A stretch of 64,000 nucleotides of DNA from Luteibaculum oceani (GTDB taxonomy: Bacteria; Bacteroidota; Bacteroidia; Flavobacteriales_D; Luteibaculaceae). The position numbers were made by a program, and so were the translations under genes. Shown piece after piece: positions 25,567-35,731 of this stretch. Each line of letters opens with the position of its first letter. The stretch's first letter is position 1. The notes beneath the pieces are model-generated. The model was not told where the DNA came from. It made no database searches and saw only the letters and a list, made by a program, of their open reading frames with translations. Where the stretch lies: the NCBI RefSeq assembly GCF_007995015.1, contig NZ_VORB01000004.1:124001-188000 (forward strand), in the 5' to 3' direction.

Positions 25567-26103
25567 ATGAGTTTAAAATCTTCAATTCAGAGCAATTTAG
25601 CTGAACACATATTATTCCTGTGGCAAACCGAGGATTTACTGAGAGCCTTATCTCTGGATTTCGCCATGGTTAAAAAGCATCTTTTTAAAGAGGATGAAGA
25701 TGTAAATGAGAATCCACAGTTAAGACGCGATATGAACATGTATCAAGTTTTAATTGAGGAAATGAAACAAGAAGGTATTGAGCAAACCGGACATTTAAGA
25801 AGAACATTGGTTTTAATGTCGGAATTAGAGGGTATGCACAAAATACTTTCAGAGGAAGTGCAGGATGCTAATTACCTTGAAATTGTTGCGCGTGCTAATG
25901 AGACTGTTGGTGAATTTGTAAGCAAAAAAGCCAGCAGAAAAAACCTATTATTTACCGAAGCCTGCCTTAATGCCATGTATGGAATTTTGGTACTCAGACT
26001 CCAGGGGAAAGACATCAGTCAAGAAACTGAAAAAGCCAGCGAGGCGATGAAAGAAGTGTTGAGGTACCTTTCTAAAAAATACAATGAATTCAAAGCTAAT
26101 TAG
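25567..26103 (+). CDS. DUF4924 family protein
   Basis: 178 residues, helical, starting with NLAEHILFLWQTEDLLRAL, which matches the Bacteroidota-restricted DUF4924 family. It has no signal peptide or membrane segment. Function unknown. It starts 4 bp after the OmpH-like gene, so it is co-translated with the wzc operon. Confidence 0.75.
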   Translation: MSLKSSIQSNLAEHILFLWQTEDLLRALSLDFAMVKKHLFKEDEDVNENPQLRRDMNMYQVLIEEMKQEGIEQTGHLRRTLVLMSELEGMHKILSEEVQDANYLEIVARANETVGEFVSKKASRKNLLFTEACLNAMYGILVLRLQGKDISQETEKASEAMKEVLRYLSKKYNEFKAN

Positions 26104-26131
26104 CTTATTGGCTAATTGGCTAATTAGCCGA
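26101..26131. repeat. short tandem repeat, gctaattg units
   Basis: About three units of gctaattggctaattagc begin at the stop codon of the DUF4924 gene. The same word occurs near 3096-3115. Confidence 0.55.
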
Positions 26132-26133
26132 AA

Positions 26134-26799
26134 ATGATATTAAAAAAAACCGCCGATGGGTCATACACCTTGTACCGACCCGATATAGACGAGCACTACC
26201 ATTCCTTTCATGGAGCTCGACAAGAAAGCGAGCATGTTTTTATTCATTCGGGATTAAAGCACAAATTGGAGGCAAAACCAAGTGAGCTAAACATTTTAGA
26301 AATTGGCTATGGAACGGGGTACAATGCTCTCCTTAGTCTGTTAAACAACCAAACTTCTTGTTACATAAACTACACCGGTTTAGAACTGTACCCCGTTCCA
26401 ACACCATTGATTCAGGAGCTCTCAGAAAAGGATGAATTCATCCACCAGCACAAAGCGATCTATCTAAAAATGATGAACGCAGCCTGGGACCAATCGGTTG
26501 AAATAACTGAGCATTTCGCAATTTCTAAGTTAGAAGTAGACTTCTTTAAATACGAGACTCCCCAACAATTCAACCTCATTTATTACGATGCTTTTGGATT
26601 TAGAGCCCAAGAGGAAATGTGGCAAGAAAAATTGTATGCCAAAACATTCAACCTAGCAAAACCGGGGGCCAACCTTGTTACCTACGCAGCCAAAGGAGTA
26701 ATAAGAAGAGGGTTAGAGGCTGCAGGCTGGAAAGTAGAAAGACTTCCCGGGCCACCAGGAAAAAGAGAAATGCTAAGGGCACAAAAACCAAAAGAATAA
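26134..26799 (+). CDS. mnmD: tRNA 5-methylaminomethyl-2-thiouridine methyltransferase
   Basis: The 221-residue SAM-dependent methyltransferase contains EIGYGTGYNA (56-65), the SAM loop, and YYDAFGFRAQEEMW further on, the MnmD signature. It performs the last methylation in making mnm5s2U34 of tRNAs. It is the stand-alone MnmD without the MnmC oxidase half, as is usual in this phylum. ATG start, 30 bp after the DUF4924 gene. Confidence 0.88.
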   Translation: MILKKTADGSYTLYRPDIDEHYHSFHGARQESEHVFIHSGLKHKLEAKPSELNILEIGYGTGYNALLSLLNNQTSCYINYTGLELYPVPTPLIQELSEKDEFIHQHKAIYLKMMNAAWDQSVEITEHFAISKLEVDFFKYETPQQFNLIYYDAFGFRAQEEMWQEKLYAKTFNLAKPGANLVTYAAKGVIRRGLEAAGWKVERLPGPPGKREMLRAQKPKE

Positions 26800-26910
26800 G
26801 CAGCCGTTGTACGATTGACGTTGAGTCATTTTATAAACCTTAAATCAAAATCCACAGAATTTATTGGCGAATACGGAACAAGCCGTAAATTCGGGGCATT
26901 ATTTGAAAAT

Positions 26911-28182
26911 ATGCAAGCAGATAGCACCATCTTTTCTCTAATTGCAAAGGAGAAAGAACGTCAACTAAAAGGGGTGGAATTAATCGCCTCTGAAAACTTC
27001 GTTTCCCAACAGGTAATGGATGCCATGGGATCTGTACTTACCAATAAATATGCCGAAGGACTTCCCGCCAAAAGATATTATGGAGGATGTGAAGTTGTAG
27101 ACGAGGTAGAAAACCTGGCCATAGATCGTTTAAAGGAACTTTTTGGAGCTACTTGGGCGAATGTTCAGCCGCACTCTGGAGCACAAGCCAATGCAGCTGT
27201 TATGCTTGCTTGTTTAAATCCCGGAGATAACATTCTTGGTTTTGACCTTTCCCACGGTGGTCATCTTACCCATGGATCTACCGTTAACTTTAGTGGAAAA
27301 CTATACAAGCCTCATTTTTACGGGGTAGAAAAGGAATCTGGACTTATCGATTTTAATAAAATCGTTGATACTGCCAGAAAGGTAAAACCCAAAATGATTA
27401 TTTGTGGAGCTAGCGCTTATTCAAGAGACTGGGATTACAAAACGTTAAGAGAAACTGCAGATGAAATTGGGGCAATTTTATTGGCAGATATTTCGCATCC
27501 AGCTGGATTAATTGCCAACAAACACCTCAACGATCCACTAGAATATTGCCACATCATAACCAGTACCACCCATAAAACCTTAAGAGGACCAAGAGGTGGA
27601 ATTATTATGATGGGAAAAAACTTCGATAACCCATTTGGATTAACCACCCCAAAAGGAACCATCAAGAAAATGTCTGCATTGCTAGACTCGGCGGTTTTTC
27701 CAGGAACGCAAGGCGGGCCATTAGAGCACGTAATTGCAGCGAAAGCAGTGGCTTTTGGAGAGGCATTACAACCTGAATATAAAGCGTATACCCAACAGGT
27801 TATTTCCAATGCCCAAGCTTTAGCTAAAGCGATGGTTGCAAAAGGTTACGAGATTATTTCCAAGGGAACAGACAACCATTTAATGCTTATCGACCTTAGA
27901 AATAAAAATGTAACGGGTAAAGAAGCTGAAGCCGTTTTAGGAGAGGTGGACATTACGGTAAACAAAAACATGGTACCATTTGATACGCAATCTCCATTTG
28001 TAACGTCTGGATTAAGGCTGGGCACCGCCGCTGTAACCACTCGTGGTTTAACAGAAAACCACATGGACCAAATAGCCAACTGGATTGATGGAGCTATCTT
28101 AGCAAAAGACGATAACAACGAGCTAAATAAAATAAGAACTGAGGTAAATGAACTAATGAGTTCTTTCCCTCTTTTTAAATAG
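26911..28182 (+). CDS. glyA: serine hydroxymethyltransferase
   Basis: GlyA interconverts serine and glycine with tetrahydrofolate. The 423-residue protein (from ATG 26911) has [23 protein letters not shown], and [13 protein letters not shown] with the PLP lysine K222. The frame open to 26815 adds a tail with no family counterpart, so the shorter start was chosen. Cytoplasmic. Confidence 0.97.
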   Translation: MQADSTIFSLIAKEKERQLKGVELIASENFVSQQVMDAMGSVLTNKYAEGLPAKRYYGGCEVVDEVENLAIDRLKELFGATWANVQPHSGAQANAAVMLACLNPGDNILGFDLSHGGHLTHGSTVNFSGKLYKPHFYGVEKESGLIDFNKIVDTARKVKPKMIICGASAYSRDWDYKTLRETADEIGAILLADISHPAGLIANKHLNDPLEYCHIITSTTHKTLRGPRGGIIMMGKNFDNPFGLTTPKGTIKKMSALLDSAVFPGTQGGPLEHVIAAKAVAFGEALQPEYKAYTQQVISNAQALAKAMVAKGYEIISKGTDNHLMLIDLRNKNVTGKEAEAVLGEVDITVNKNMVPFDTQSPFVTSGLRLGTAAVTTRGLTENHMDQIANWIDGAILAKDDNNELNKIRTEVNELMSSFPLFK

Positions 28183-28193
28183 AAGATTACATT

Positions 28194-29465
28194 ATGATTA
28201 GAGCAAACGACCCGAAAAGAAAATCTTGGGTGGAAATTCCAGAAAACTCTGATTTTCCAATTCAAAATCTACCCTTTGGTGTATTTAAAACCAATTTTTT
28301 CGAGCCGAGAGTTGGTGTTGCTATTGGGGATAAAATCCTCGATTTATATTCTCTTGCAATTTTAGGTTACTTAAAAAATCAACCTTTTGAGTTGGATGCA
28401 TATTTAGCGCCTTCTCTAAATAACCTAATGAGCTATGGTAAGACCGCAGTAAGAGAGCTTAGAAATCACATCTCCGATTTACTGGAAGTAAGTAACGACG
28501 AGCTTCAATCTCAAGAAATTCACATTAACCAGGTATTTTTCGATCAGAAGGATGTGGAAATGCTCATGCCTGTAGAGGTTGGCGATTATACAGATTTTTA
28601 TTCATCGCGCGACCACGCTACCAACGTGGGTACGATGTTTAGAGACCCTAATAACGCTTTACTTCCAAACTGGTTGCACATTCCGGTTGGATACCACGGA
28701 AGATCGAGCTCTATTGTTGTTTCGGGTACACCAGTTAAAAGACCGAAAGGGCAAACTAAACCTAACGAGGATGAACCACCAGTTTTTGGACCATCTCGTC
28801 TCTTAGATTTTGAGCTGGAAATGGCATTCGTAACCTTCGATGGCAAACCACTGGGTAGCACAATTTCTACAGACGAAGCCGAGGACTTTATTTTTGGAAT
28901 GGTGTTGTTTAACGATTGGTCGGCACGTGATATTCAAAAGTGGGAATACGTTCCATTGGGACCATTCCTTGCTAAAAACTTCGCGTCGTCTATAAGCCCT
29001 TGGATTGTTACTTTAGATGCACTAGAGCCATTTAAAATACCGGGACCAAAGCAAGATCCACAGGTTCTTCCTTACTTAGAGTACAAAGGAAATCACCACT
29101 ACGATATTAATCTAGAAGTGTATATCCAACCCGATGGTGGTAATGACAATAAAGTATGTAGCTCTAACTATAAGTACATGTATTGGAACATGGCGCAGCA
29201 ACTCGCTCACCACACTGTAAATGGTTGTAATATTAGATGTGGGGATATGATGGCTTCTGGAACTATTTCTGGTCCAGACAAAAGCTCTTATGGTTCTATG
29301 TTAGAATTGTCTTGGAGAGGGACCCAACCTATTAAGTTAGATGATGGTAGCGAGCGTAAATTCATTCAAGACAACGATACGGTAACCATGAAAGGGTTTG
29401 CCGAAAAAGACGGTGTTAAAATAGGTTTCGGTGAGGTAAGAAGTAAATTACTTCCTGCAGACTAA
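28194..29465 (+). CDS. fahA: fumarylacetoacetase
   Basis: The 423-residue protein matches fumarylacetoacetate hydrolase: an N-terminal SH3-like domain, then DYTDFYSSRDHATNVG (131-146) with metal ligand Asp and catalytic His, GRSSSIVVSG, and FNDWSARDIQKWEYVPLGPF. It splits fumarylacetoacetate into fumarate and acetoacetate at the end of tyrosine breakdown. It starts 11 bp after glyA and ends at a terminator, so the two may be co-transcribed. Confidence 0.96.
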   Translation: MIRANDPKRKSWVEIPENSDFPIQNLPFGVFKTNFFEPRVGVAIGDKILDLYSLAILGYLKNQPFELDAYLAPSLNNLMSYGKTAVRELRNHISDLLEVSNDELQSQEIHINQVFFDQKDVEMLMPVEVGDYTDFYSSRDHATNVGTMFRDPNNALLPNWLHIPVGYHGRSSSIVVSGTPVKRPKGQTKPNEDEPPVFGPSRLLDFELEMAFVTFDGKPLGSTISTDEAEDFIFGMVLFNDWSARDIQKWEYVPLGPFLAKNFASSISPWIVTLDALEPFKIPGPKQDPQVLPYLEYKGNHHYDINLEVYIQPDGGNDNKVCSSNYKYMYWNMAQQLAHHTVNGCNIRCGDMMASGTISGPDKSSYGSMLELSWRGTQPIKLDDGSERKFIQDNDTVTMKGFAEKDGVKIGFGEVRSKLLPAD

Positions 29466-29484
29466 GTTGAAATAATTTAAATTG

Positions 29485-29517
29485 AAACCGCCCTAGGAAA
29501 TTCCAGGGCGGTTTTTT
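29485..29517 (+). terminator. intrinsic terminator after fahA
   Basis: A stem of aaaccgccct (29485-29494) and agggcggttt (29505-29514) with a 10-base loop, followed by a T-run. It ends just before the Nudix gene. Confidence 0.85.
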
Positions 29518-29523
29518 GATTTT

Positions 29524-29940
29524 ATGAATTTAAGTCTAAGATCGTACGGGGTAATTCTGTTTCAAAACAAAGTTTTGCTTTGCAAAGAATGGATAGCGGG
29601 AATGGAAATCATAAAATTACCCGGAGGTGGTATGGAACCTCTTGAAGGCCCCAGGGAATGCATAATAAGAGAAATAAAGGAGGAGTTGGATATCACAATT
29701 AATCCCGAACCACACCCCTTTTATGTTACCCCAAACTTTTTAAAAAGCAAGTTCCTTCCCAACACCCAAATCGTTTTATCATACTACTTATGTAAGTTAG
29801 ACGAGAAACCAAATTCTAATCCCTCCGAAGATTTGGAAGAAATCTTTTGGGAGGATATAAATCAATGCGAAAAGCAGCTTTCTTTAGAAAGCGATAAATA
29901 TGCCATTGCTCAGCTATTGGAGAATGGTAAATTGGTATAA
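29524..29940 (+). CDS. Nudix hydrolase
   Basis: 138 residues with a full Nudix box around residues 34-56: G, five residues, E, seven residues, then REIKEELDI (the usual final G is D). It hydrolyses a nucleoside diphosphate linked to another group; the substrate is not predictable. It starts right after the fahA terminator and lies 32 bp before the RelA/SpoT gene. Confidence 0.85.
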   Translation: MNLSLRSYGVILFQNKVLLCKEWIAGMEIIKLPGGGMEPLEGPRECIIREIKEELDITINPEPHPFYVTPNFLKSKFLPNTQIVLSYYLCKLDEKPNSNPSEDLEEIFWEDINQCEKQLSLESDKYAIAQLLENGKLV

Positions 29941-29972
29941 GTATTTTCGAAAACATTTCAGACGAGGTAAGT

Positions 29973-32180
29973 ATGACTGAGCTACAGCTAGAACAGGAGC
30001 GGACAGAGATAAAAAATGCGTACAGAGGCCTATTAAGAGCCTGTAAAAGGGTGAGATCAAAAGAGGATACTCGGGAAATTAGACGAGCCTTTGACATTGC
30101 CCTTGATGCGCATAAAGACATGCGTAGAAAATCGGGGGAACCATACATTTATCACCCCATTGCTGTTGCTCGAATTACGGCAGAAGAAATTGGTTTGGGC
30201 ACTACAGGTATTATATGTGCTCTGCTGCATGACACGGTTGAAGACACCGAAATTACCCTAGATGATATTGAAAACTGGTTTGGCCCCAAATGCCGCCAAA
30301 TAATCGACGGTCTTACTAAAATCAGTGGAGTCTTCGACCAAACCTCATCCATACAGGCGGAGAATTTTAGAAAAATGCTACTTACCCTATCTGATGATGT
30401 TAGGGTAATTCTCATAAAACTTGCCGATCGTTTGCACAACATGCGTACGCTAGAAAGTATGCGTAAAGACAAGCAACTAAAAATTGCAAACGAAACACTT
30501 TACCTCTATGCCCCTCTGGCCCACAGACTTGGACTCTACGCTATTAAAAGCGAACTAGAGGATTTAGCACTTAAATACACCGAACCAGAAATCTATAATG
30601 AAATAACCACCAAGCTGGAAAAAACTAAGGCGGTTAGAAATAGATTTATTAATCGCTTTACCCTGCCTATAAAAAGAGAGTTGGATAAACTTGGAGTACC
30701 CTATTCTATAAAGGGTAGAACCAAAAGCATCTCGAGTATTTTCAATAAAATAAAGAACAAGAATATTCCTTTTGAGGAGATCTACGACATCTTTGCCATT
30801 CGGATTATTTTAGATTCAGCCCCAAATGCGGAAAAGGCCGATTGCTGGAGAGCTTATTCCATTGTTACAGATTTTTACCAACCAAACCCCGACCGCTTAA
30901 GAGACTGGATTTCAACACCCAAGGGAAATGGATACGAATCTTTACACACCACGGTAATGTCTCCTACTGGTAAGTGGGTGGAGGTGCAAATTAGAACAGA
31001 GCGCATGGATGAAATTGCCGAAAAAGGTTACGCTGCGCACTGGAAATACAAGGAAACGGCAAAGGGAGAAAGTAATTTAGACCTGTGGCTTACAAAAATT
31101 AGGGACCTTATTGAAAACCCCGGTAACGAAGCTCTCGATTTTATCGATGAGTTTAAAATGAATCTTTTTGCCGATGAAATTTTCATATTCACACCTAACG
31201 GCGACCTTAAAACACTTCCAAAAGGAGCTACTGCACTGGATTTCGCTTTTGAAATTCACTCCGAAATAGGAGCGCGTTGTATAGGTGCAAAGGTGAATCA
31301 CAAACTGGTTCCCCTTAGCTACGGGTTAAAAAGTGGTGACCAAATAGAAATCATTACTTCCGACAAACAAAAGCCGAAAGAAGATTGGCTTAAATATGTA
31401 AGCACTGCTCGAGCGAAATCAAAAATCAAACACGAGCTAAAGGAAGAGAAAAAGAGAATTGCCGAAGATGGAAAAGAGCGTTTGCAGCGTAAGCTTAATC
31501 ATCTAAAAATTGAATTTAATTCCGACAACGTTCAAACCCTACAAAACTTCTATGAACAAGAAACCGGCTTAGATTTCTATTACAAAATTGCAAAGGATAA
31601 AATCAATCTATCTCGTATAAAAGAGTTAGAAGTAGTTAAAGGGAACCTAAAACTTCCTAAAGCACCAAGCAATAGAAAGAAATCAGAAACGCCACCTACC
31701 TTATTAACCAGCCCAAAAAATAAGGATCAGGTTATACTAATTGGTGATCAATCTGGAGCATTTGAATATAAACTGGCTCCGTGTTGTAACCCTATCCCCG
31801 GTGATCAGGTATTTGGTTTTATTACCATAAACGATGGTATTAAAATCCACCGTGAAAACTGCCCCAACGCCGTTCAGTTGATGGCCCACTATGCCTACAG
31901 AATTATAAAAGCTAAGTGGAATTCTGACAACGTTGTGGAGTTTTTAGCAGGGGTTCGATTTACGGGTATTGATGATATTGGTCTGGTACATAGCATTACC
32001 CAAACCATCTCTAAACAAATGAATATCAACATGAAAACAATTTCATTTGAAAGTCATGATGGTATTTTTGAAGGTAAAATCATTGTGTATGTAACCGATA
32101 CCGACCACCTCGATAACCTGGTAAAAGAGCTTAAAAGTTTAAAGGGTATAAGTACAATTGAAAGGATTGAGGTAGAATAG
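29973..32180 (+). CDS. RelA/SpoT-type bifunctional (p)ppGpp synthetase/hydrolase
   Basis: 735 residues: an HD hydrolase domain with HPIAVA (61-66) and LHDTVED (85-91), a synthetase domain (about 245-360) with the RLRD motif at 308-311 (the RxKD-type charge pattern of bifunctional Rel) and GNGYESLHT, a TGS domain (about 400-460), a CC/zinc-finger-like segment (APCCNPIPGD) and a C-terminal ACT domain. The hydrolase residues are intact, so both activities are expected. It governs the stringent response. Confidence 0.95.
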   Translation: MTELQLEQERTEIKNAYRGLLRACKRVRSKEDTREIRRAFDIALDAHKDMRRKSGEPYIYHPIAVARITAEEIGLGTTGIICALLHDTVEDTEITLDDIENWFGPKCRQIIDGLTKISGVFDQTSSIQAENFRKMLLTLSDDVRVILIKLADRLHNMRTLESMRKDKQLKIANETLYLYAPLAHRLGLYAIKSELEDLALKYTEPEIYNEITTKLEKTKAVRNRFINRFTLPIKRELDKLGVPYSIKGRTKSISSIFNKIKNKNIPFEEIYDIFAIRIILDSAPNAEKADCWRAYSIVTDFYQPNPDRLRDWISTPKGNGYESLHTTVMSPTGKWVEVQIRTERMDEIAEKGYAAHWKYKETAKGESNLDLWLTKIRDLIENPGNEALDFIDEFKMNLFADEIFIFTPNGDLKTLPKGATALDFAFEIHSEIGARCIGAKVNHKLVPLSYGLKSGDQIEIITSDKQKPKEDWLKYVSTARAKSKIKHELKEEKKRIAEDGKERLQRKLNHLKIEFNSDNVQTLQNFYEQETGLDFYYKIAKDKINLSRIKELEVVKGNLKLPKAPSNRKKSETPPTLLTSPKNKDQVILIGDQSGAFEYKLAPCCNPIPGDQVFGFITINDGIKIHRENCPNAVQLMAHYAYRIIKAKWNSDNVVEFLAGVRFTGIDDIGLVHSITQTISKQMNINMKTISFESHDGIFEGKIIVYVTDTDHLDNLVKELKSLKGISTIERIEVE

Positions 32181-32203
32181 CACTCAGAACCGATTGCTTT
32201 TGC

Positions 32204-32211
32204 TATTTTTG
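32204..32211 (+). promoter_or_regulatory. -7 box of purA
   Basis: TATTTTTG matches the Bacteroidota consensus TAnnTTTG 37 bp before the purA ATG. No TTTG was found at the usual -33 distance, so this is a partial match only. Confidence 0.45.
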
Positions 32212-32247
32212 CACCTTTGTTCCAAGCCCAAAATATTTGGAAAGATT

Positions 32248-33537
32248 ATGACTAAGGTAGATGTACTATTGGGTCTTCAGTGGGGAGACGAAGGAAAGGG
32301 TAAAATCGTAGACGTTCTCACCCCAAAATACGACATTATTGCAAGGTTTCAAGGTGGTCCAAATGCTGGTCACACCCTGGAATTCAACAACATAAAACAC
32401 GTTTTACATACCATTCCGTCTGGAATTTTCCGCCCGAATGCGTTAAACATCATTGGAAATGGTGTGGTTATAGATCCGGTAATTTTTAGAAAAGAATTAA
32501 ACGATCTTAAAAAATTCGATCTAGATTGCTCTGAAACACTTCTTGTTTCTAAAAAAGCGCACCTAATTCTACCTACCCACCGCTTGCTCGATGCAGCCAG
32601 TGAAGCAGATAAGGGTAAAACTAAAATTGGTTCCACCCTTAAAGGTATAGGACCAACCTACATGGATAAAACCGGTAGAAACGGTTTGCGCGTTGGAGAT
32701 ATTTTCAGTGCCAACTTTAAGGAGTTGTACAACAATCTGGTTGACAAGCACAAGAGAATTTTAAGTTTCTACGACTTCGATTACGACCTAAGTTCTTTGG
32801 AACCTGATTTCTTTGATGCTATAGAAGTATTAAAGCAGGTTAAAACAATTGATAGTGTACACGAGGTAAACAAAGCTATTAAGGAAAATAAAAAAGTACT
32901 TGCCGAAGGAGCCCAAGGATCTTTGCTAGATATCGATTTTGGAACCTACCCTTTTGTAACCTCTTCTAACACTACCTGTGCCGGTGCATGTACTGGTTTA
33001 GGAGTTGCTCCTAATAGAATCGGAGAAGTTATCGGAATTTTTAAAGCGTACTGTACTCGTGTAGGTTCAGGCCCGTTTCCAACTGAGTTATTTGATGAAA
33101 CCGGGGAGAAATTAAGAGCAAACGGTCACGAATTTGGCGCCACTACTGGAAGACCTAGAAGATGTGGATGGTTGGATTTACCAGCTCTTAAATATGCCAT
33201 TCAGTTAAACGGGGTTACCCAGCTTTGCATGACAAAAGCCGATGTACTGGACACCTTTGATGAAATTAAGGTTTGTGTAGCATACGACACAGAAGAAGGA
33301 AGAACCGACTTGTTACCCTACGATATTAATGAGGACAAGGTTAAACCGGTTTATAAGTCTTTTAAAGGGTGGGAAACATCTTTAGAAGAGGCCGACAATT
33401 ACGATACGCTTCCACAAGAACTTAAAGACTACATTTCTTACTTGGAAAAAGAAATCGAGTGTCCAATTGTGTACATATCGGTAGGTCCAAATAGAAAGCA
33501 AACTCTTATACGCGAAAACCTTCTTCAAAGCGTTTAG
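32248..33537 (+). CDS. purA: adenylosuccinate synthetase
   Basis: PurA joins IMP and aspartate using GTP, the first step towards AMP. The 429 residues begin with the GTP-binding loop QWGDEGKGK (11-19) and contain GPNAGHT, GVGPTY-like IGPTYMDKTGR and the TTGRPRRCGWLD segment. ATG 32248 was chosen over the upstream frame start at 32194. Confidence 0.97.
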   Translation: MTKVDVLLGLQWGDEGKGKIVDVLTPKYDIIARFQGGPNAGHTLEFNNIKHVLHTIPSGIFRPNALNIIGNGVVIDPVIFRKELNDLKKFDLDCSETLLVSKKAHLILPTHRLLDAASEADKGKTKIGSTLKGIGPTYMDKTGRNGLRVGDIFSANFKELYNNLVDKHKRILSFYDFDYDLSSLEPDFFDAIEVLKQVKTIDSVHEVNKAIKENKKVLAEGAQGSLLDIDFGTYPFVTSSNTTCAGACTGLGVAPNRIGEVIGIFKAYCTRVGSGPFPTELFDETGEKLRANGHEFGATTGRPRRCGWLDLPALKYAIQLNGVTQLCMTKADVLDTFDEIKVCVAYDTEEGRTDLLPYDINEDKVKPVYKSFKGWETSLEEADNYDTLPQELKDYISYLEKEIECPIVYISVGPNRKQTLIRENLLQSV

Positions 33538-33542
33538 TAGTC

Positions 33543-35210
33543 ATGTTTCGCCATGTCGTACTTCTCTTATTGCTTAGCCTGAGTTTCGGGAAAATTTTTG
33601 GGCAAAAGGTAGACAGTACGTCATTGGATAGTACCAAGAGGTACATCCAAATAATATATGCGAAAAAGGCTAAATACGGAAAGGGAAAAGATAGCGCTGC
33701 CCAAAAGCTTATTGGGGAAGTAAAGCTTAAGCACAACGAGGTTATATTAACCTGTGACTCGGCCTACTTTTACCAACGAACCAATAGTATTAAGGCATTT
33801 TCTAATGTAAGGCTTAACCAAGCCGATACCCTTTTCTTAACTGGAAATAGGATAAATTATAGTGGGGAAACCAAAATTGCCGAGGTAATCGGTAATGTTA
33901 AATTAGAAGACCCCACTACCTATTTGGAGTGTAAGCATTTATACTTTTACAGAGAGCAAAATAAGGGCTCATATTACACCGGGGGAAGGCTTTTTTCCAA
34001 GGGAAGTCCGGATACATTATCCAGTACCCAAGCCACATATTACTCAGAGGATAAAATCGCAATTTTCCGTAAGAACGTAGTTCTAAAAAACCCAGAGTAT
34101 GTTATGGAAACCGATACCATGAAGTACTCTACGGAGATTAAGCAGAGCTACTTTTACGGTCCCACCACCATCACCTCCGACAGTAATACTATATACTGCA
34201 ATGCGGGATGGTACAACACCGAAACCAATAAGAGTAGTTTTTACAATAGAGCCATAATATCGAGTCCAGAACAAAAGTTAGAGGGAGACTCGCTTTATTA
34301 CGACCGAAATACAGGATTAGGAAAGGCTTTTGGCAACATTGTTATTACCGATACCATAAATAATTTTATGGTTACGGGAGAAAGGGCATTTTCCTATAAC
34401 GAGGGAGATTCTTCTATAATTCCCTCGCGTCCCTTACTCTATCATTTTATGGGGAAGGATACACTTTTAGTTTCCAGCGATACGGTTTATACCAAGCAGG
34501 TTAACGATAGCAATAAACAGGTATTTGCCTTTCACAATGTACTCTTTCACAAAAGCGATGTACAAGGGAAATGTGACACTATTATATTCGACGAAAGATT
34601 TCAGCGTCTGGATATGATTGATAGCCCCATTTTATGGTCGGATAAAAACCAAATAACCGGGGACAAAATCTCCCTATTCGTAAAAGAAGAAGTAATAGAT
34701 CGTCTATTCATTCCCAAAAATGCTTTTATAGGTGAGCAGGTAGATGGAGAAATTTTTAATCAGATAAAAGGGAAGAATTTAACGGCCTTTTTTAAAGATG
34801 GAGACATCTATAAGGTAGAAATTCGGGGTAATGGGGAATCCATTTATCATGCTCTAGAAGAAGGGGTAGATTCCTTAGGTAAAGCCATAAACATTTTAGC
34901 AGGTGTAAATCAAGCTATTTGTTCGGATATGGATATTCGCATGCAAGACAGCGAAATAACCGAAATAAACTTTATTACCAGTCCCAAATCTACCCTGCAT
35001 CCTCCAACCAAAATTTTGGATGAAAAACTGGTACTAAAAAACTTTACCTGGCATGGAGAAGTTAGACCCGAGAGTAAAAAAGTAGTTAAGGCTCGAGGAA
35101 ACAGAGTGATTAAATTTAACGACCCCATTGTATCGCCACAAATTCCACTGATTATTCCGCAAGAGAAGGCACAGGAGGAAACCGAGGAAAACAAAAAGGG
35201 AGAACAATAA
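33543..35210 (+). CDS. OstA-like (LptA/OstA_2) periplasmic protein
   Basis: 555 residues: a signal peptide (VVLLLLLSLSFGKIFG) then repeated OstA-type beta segments such as GEVKLKHNEVILTCDSAYF, GNVKLEDPTTYLECKH and GNIVITDTINNFMVTGERAF. It resembles LptA/OstA proteins that bridge lipopolysaccharide across the periplasm, in the long form found in Bacteroidota. The C-terminal part is Glu-rich. It starts 5 bp after purA. The LptD-like outer-membrane partner is 5.4 kb downstream. Confidence 0.82.
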   Translation: MFRHVVLLLLLSLSFGKIFGQKVDSTSLDSTKRYIQIIYAKKAKYGKGKDSAAQKLIGEVKLKHNEVILTCDSAYFYQRTNSIKAFSNVRLNQADTLFLTGNRINYSGETKIAEVIGNVKLEDPTTYLECKHLYFYREQNKGSYYTGGRLFSKGSPDTLSSTQATYYSEDKIAIFRKNVVLKNPEYVMETDTMKYSTEIKQSYFYGPTTITSDSNTIYCNAGWYNTETNKSSFYNRAIISSPEQKLEGDSLYYDRNTGLGKAFGNIVITDTINNFMVTGERAFSYNEGDSSIIPSRPLLYHFMGKDTLLVSSDTVYTKQVNDSNKQVFAFHNVLFHKSDVQGKCDTIIFDERFQRLDMIDSPILWSDKNQITGDKISLFVKEEVIDRLFIPKNAFIGEQVDGEIFNQIKGKNLTAFFKDGDIYKVEIRGNGESIYHALEEGVDSLGKAINILAGVNQAICSDMDIRMQDSEITEINFITSPKSTLHPPTKILDEKLVLKNFTWHGEVRPESKKVVKARGNRVIKFNDPIVSPQIPLIIPQEKAQEETEENKKGEQ

Positions 35211-35243
35211 GTCCTCCCCTTCCTATATGAATACATTACTTTT

Positions 35244-35729
35244 TTAAACCGAAACCAAATTCTGGTGCCAGGATTCGCTCAAAGGTTTAATTCCAGTTTT
35301 TCTTAAGTCACCTAATGATTGAATGAGGTGATCCAGAACCTTATCAGTTTGGGCAAACTTTCCATTCTCCAAACCCTTATTCAGTGCATCGAAAGAAATT
35401 ACCTTAAACTTATTGTTGCGATAGAGCGCAAGTAATTGCCTATCGAAGAAGTTAACATCCAACTTACCCCCAAGATCCTGAACGAAACGTACTTGTGAAT
35501 CAATTGAGCACCCTGTTGCATTTTGGTTTTCTTCATCTACTCCAATAATGAGCAGCTGCCCATCCACTATATCAAAATCAGCAACCAAATCGGTTCCATG
35601 GGCTTTCCAATTTTGCATAAACGCAAGCAATTGGTTAGAGGCAAAAGCCAAGTCTTCGCCCTCGAGCTTTTTATCAATTAAATACACCCACAACCTAGAA
35701 CGGTCTGGTAATCCCGGTAAAAATTCCAT
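35244..35729 (-). CDS. conserved protein found beside Fe-S oxidoreductase genes
   Basis: 161 residues, soluble, no signal peptide. Homologs are often labelled 'ABC transporter ATPase' in Bacteroidota databases (from memory), but no Walker A or signature motif is present here, so that label is not supported. It is the last gene of the operon with the CCG-domain, HAD and Fe-S membrane genes. Function unknown. Confidence 0.6.
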   Translation of the reverse strand: MEFLPGLPDRSRLWVYLIDKKLEGEDLAFASNQLLAFMQNWKAHGTDLVADFDIVDGQLLIIGVDEENQNATGCSIDSQVRFVQDLGGKLDVNFFDRQLLALYRNNKFKVISFDALNKGLENGKFAQTDKVLDHLIQSLGDLRKTGIKPLSESWHQNLVSV

Positions 35730-35731
35730 GT

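Noticed and set aside
26815-26910. Upstream extension of glyA to 26815.
   Set aside because: The extra 32 residues have no counterpart in serine hydroxymethyltransferases; ATG 26911 fits the family.
35244-35729. ABC transporter ATPase label for the 161-residue protein.
   Set aside because: No Walker A, Walker B or signature motif is present.
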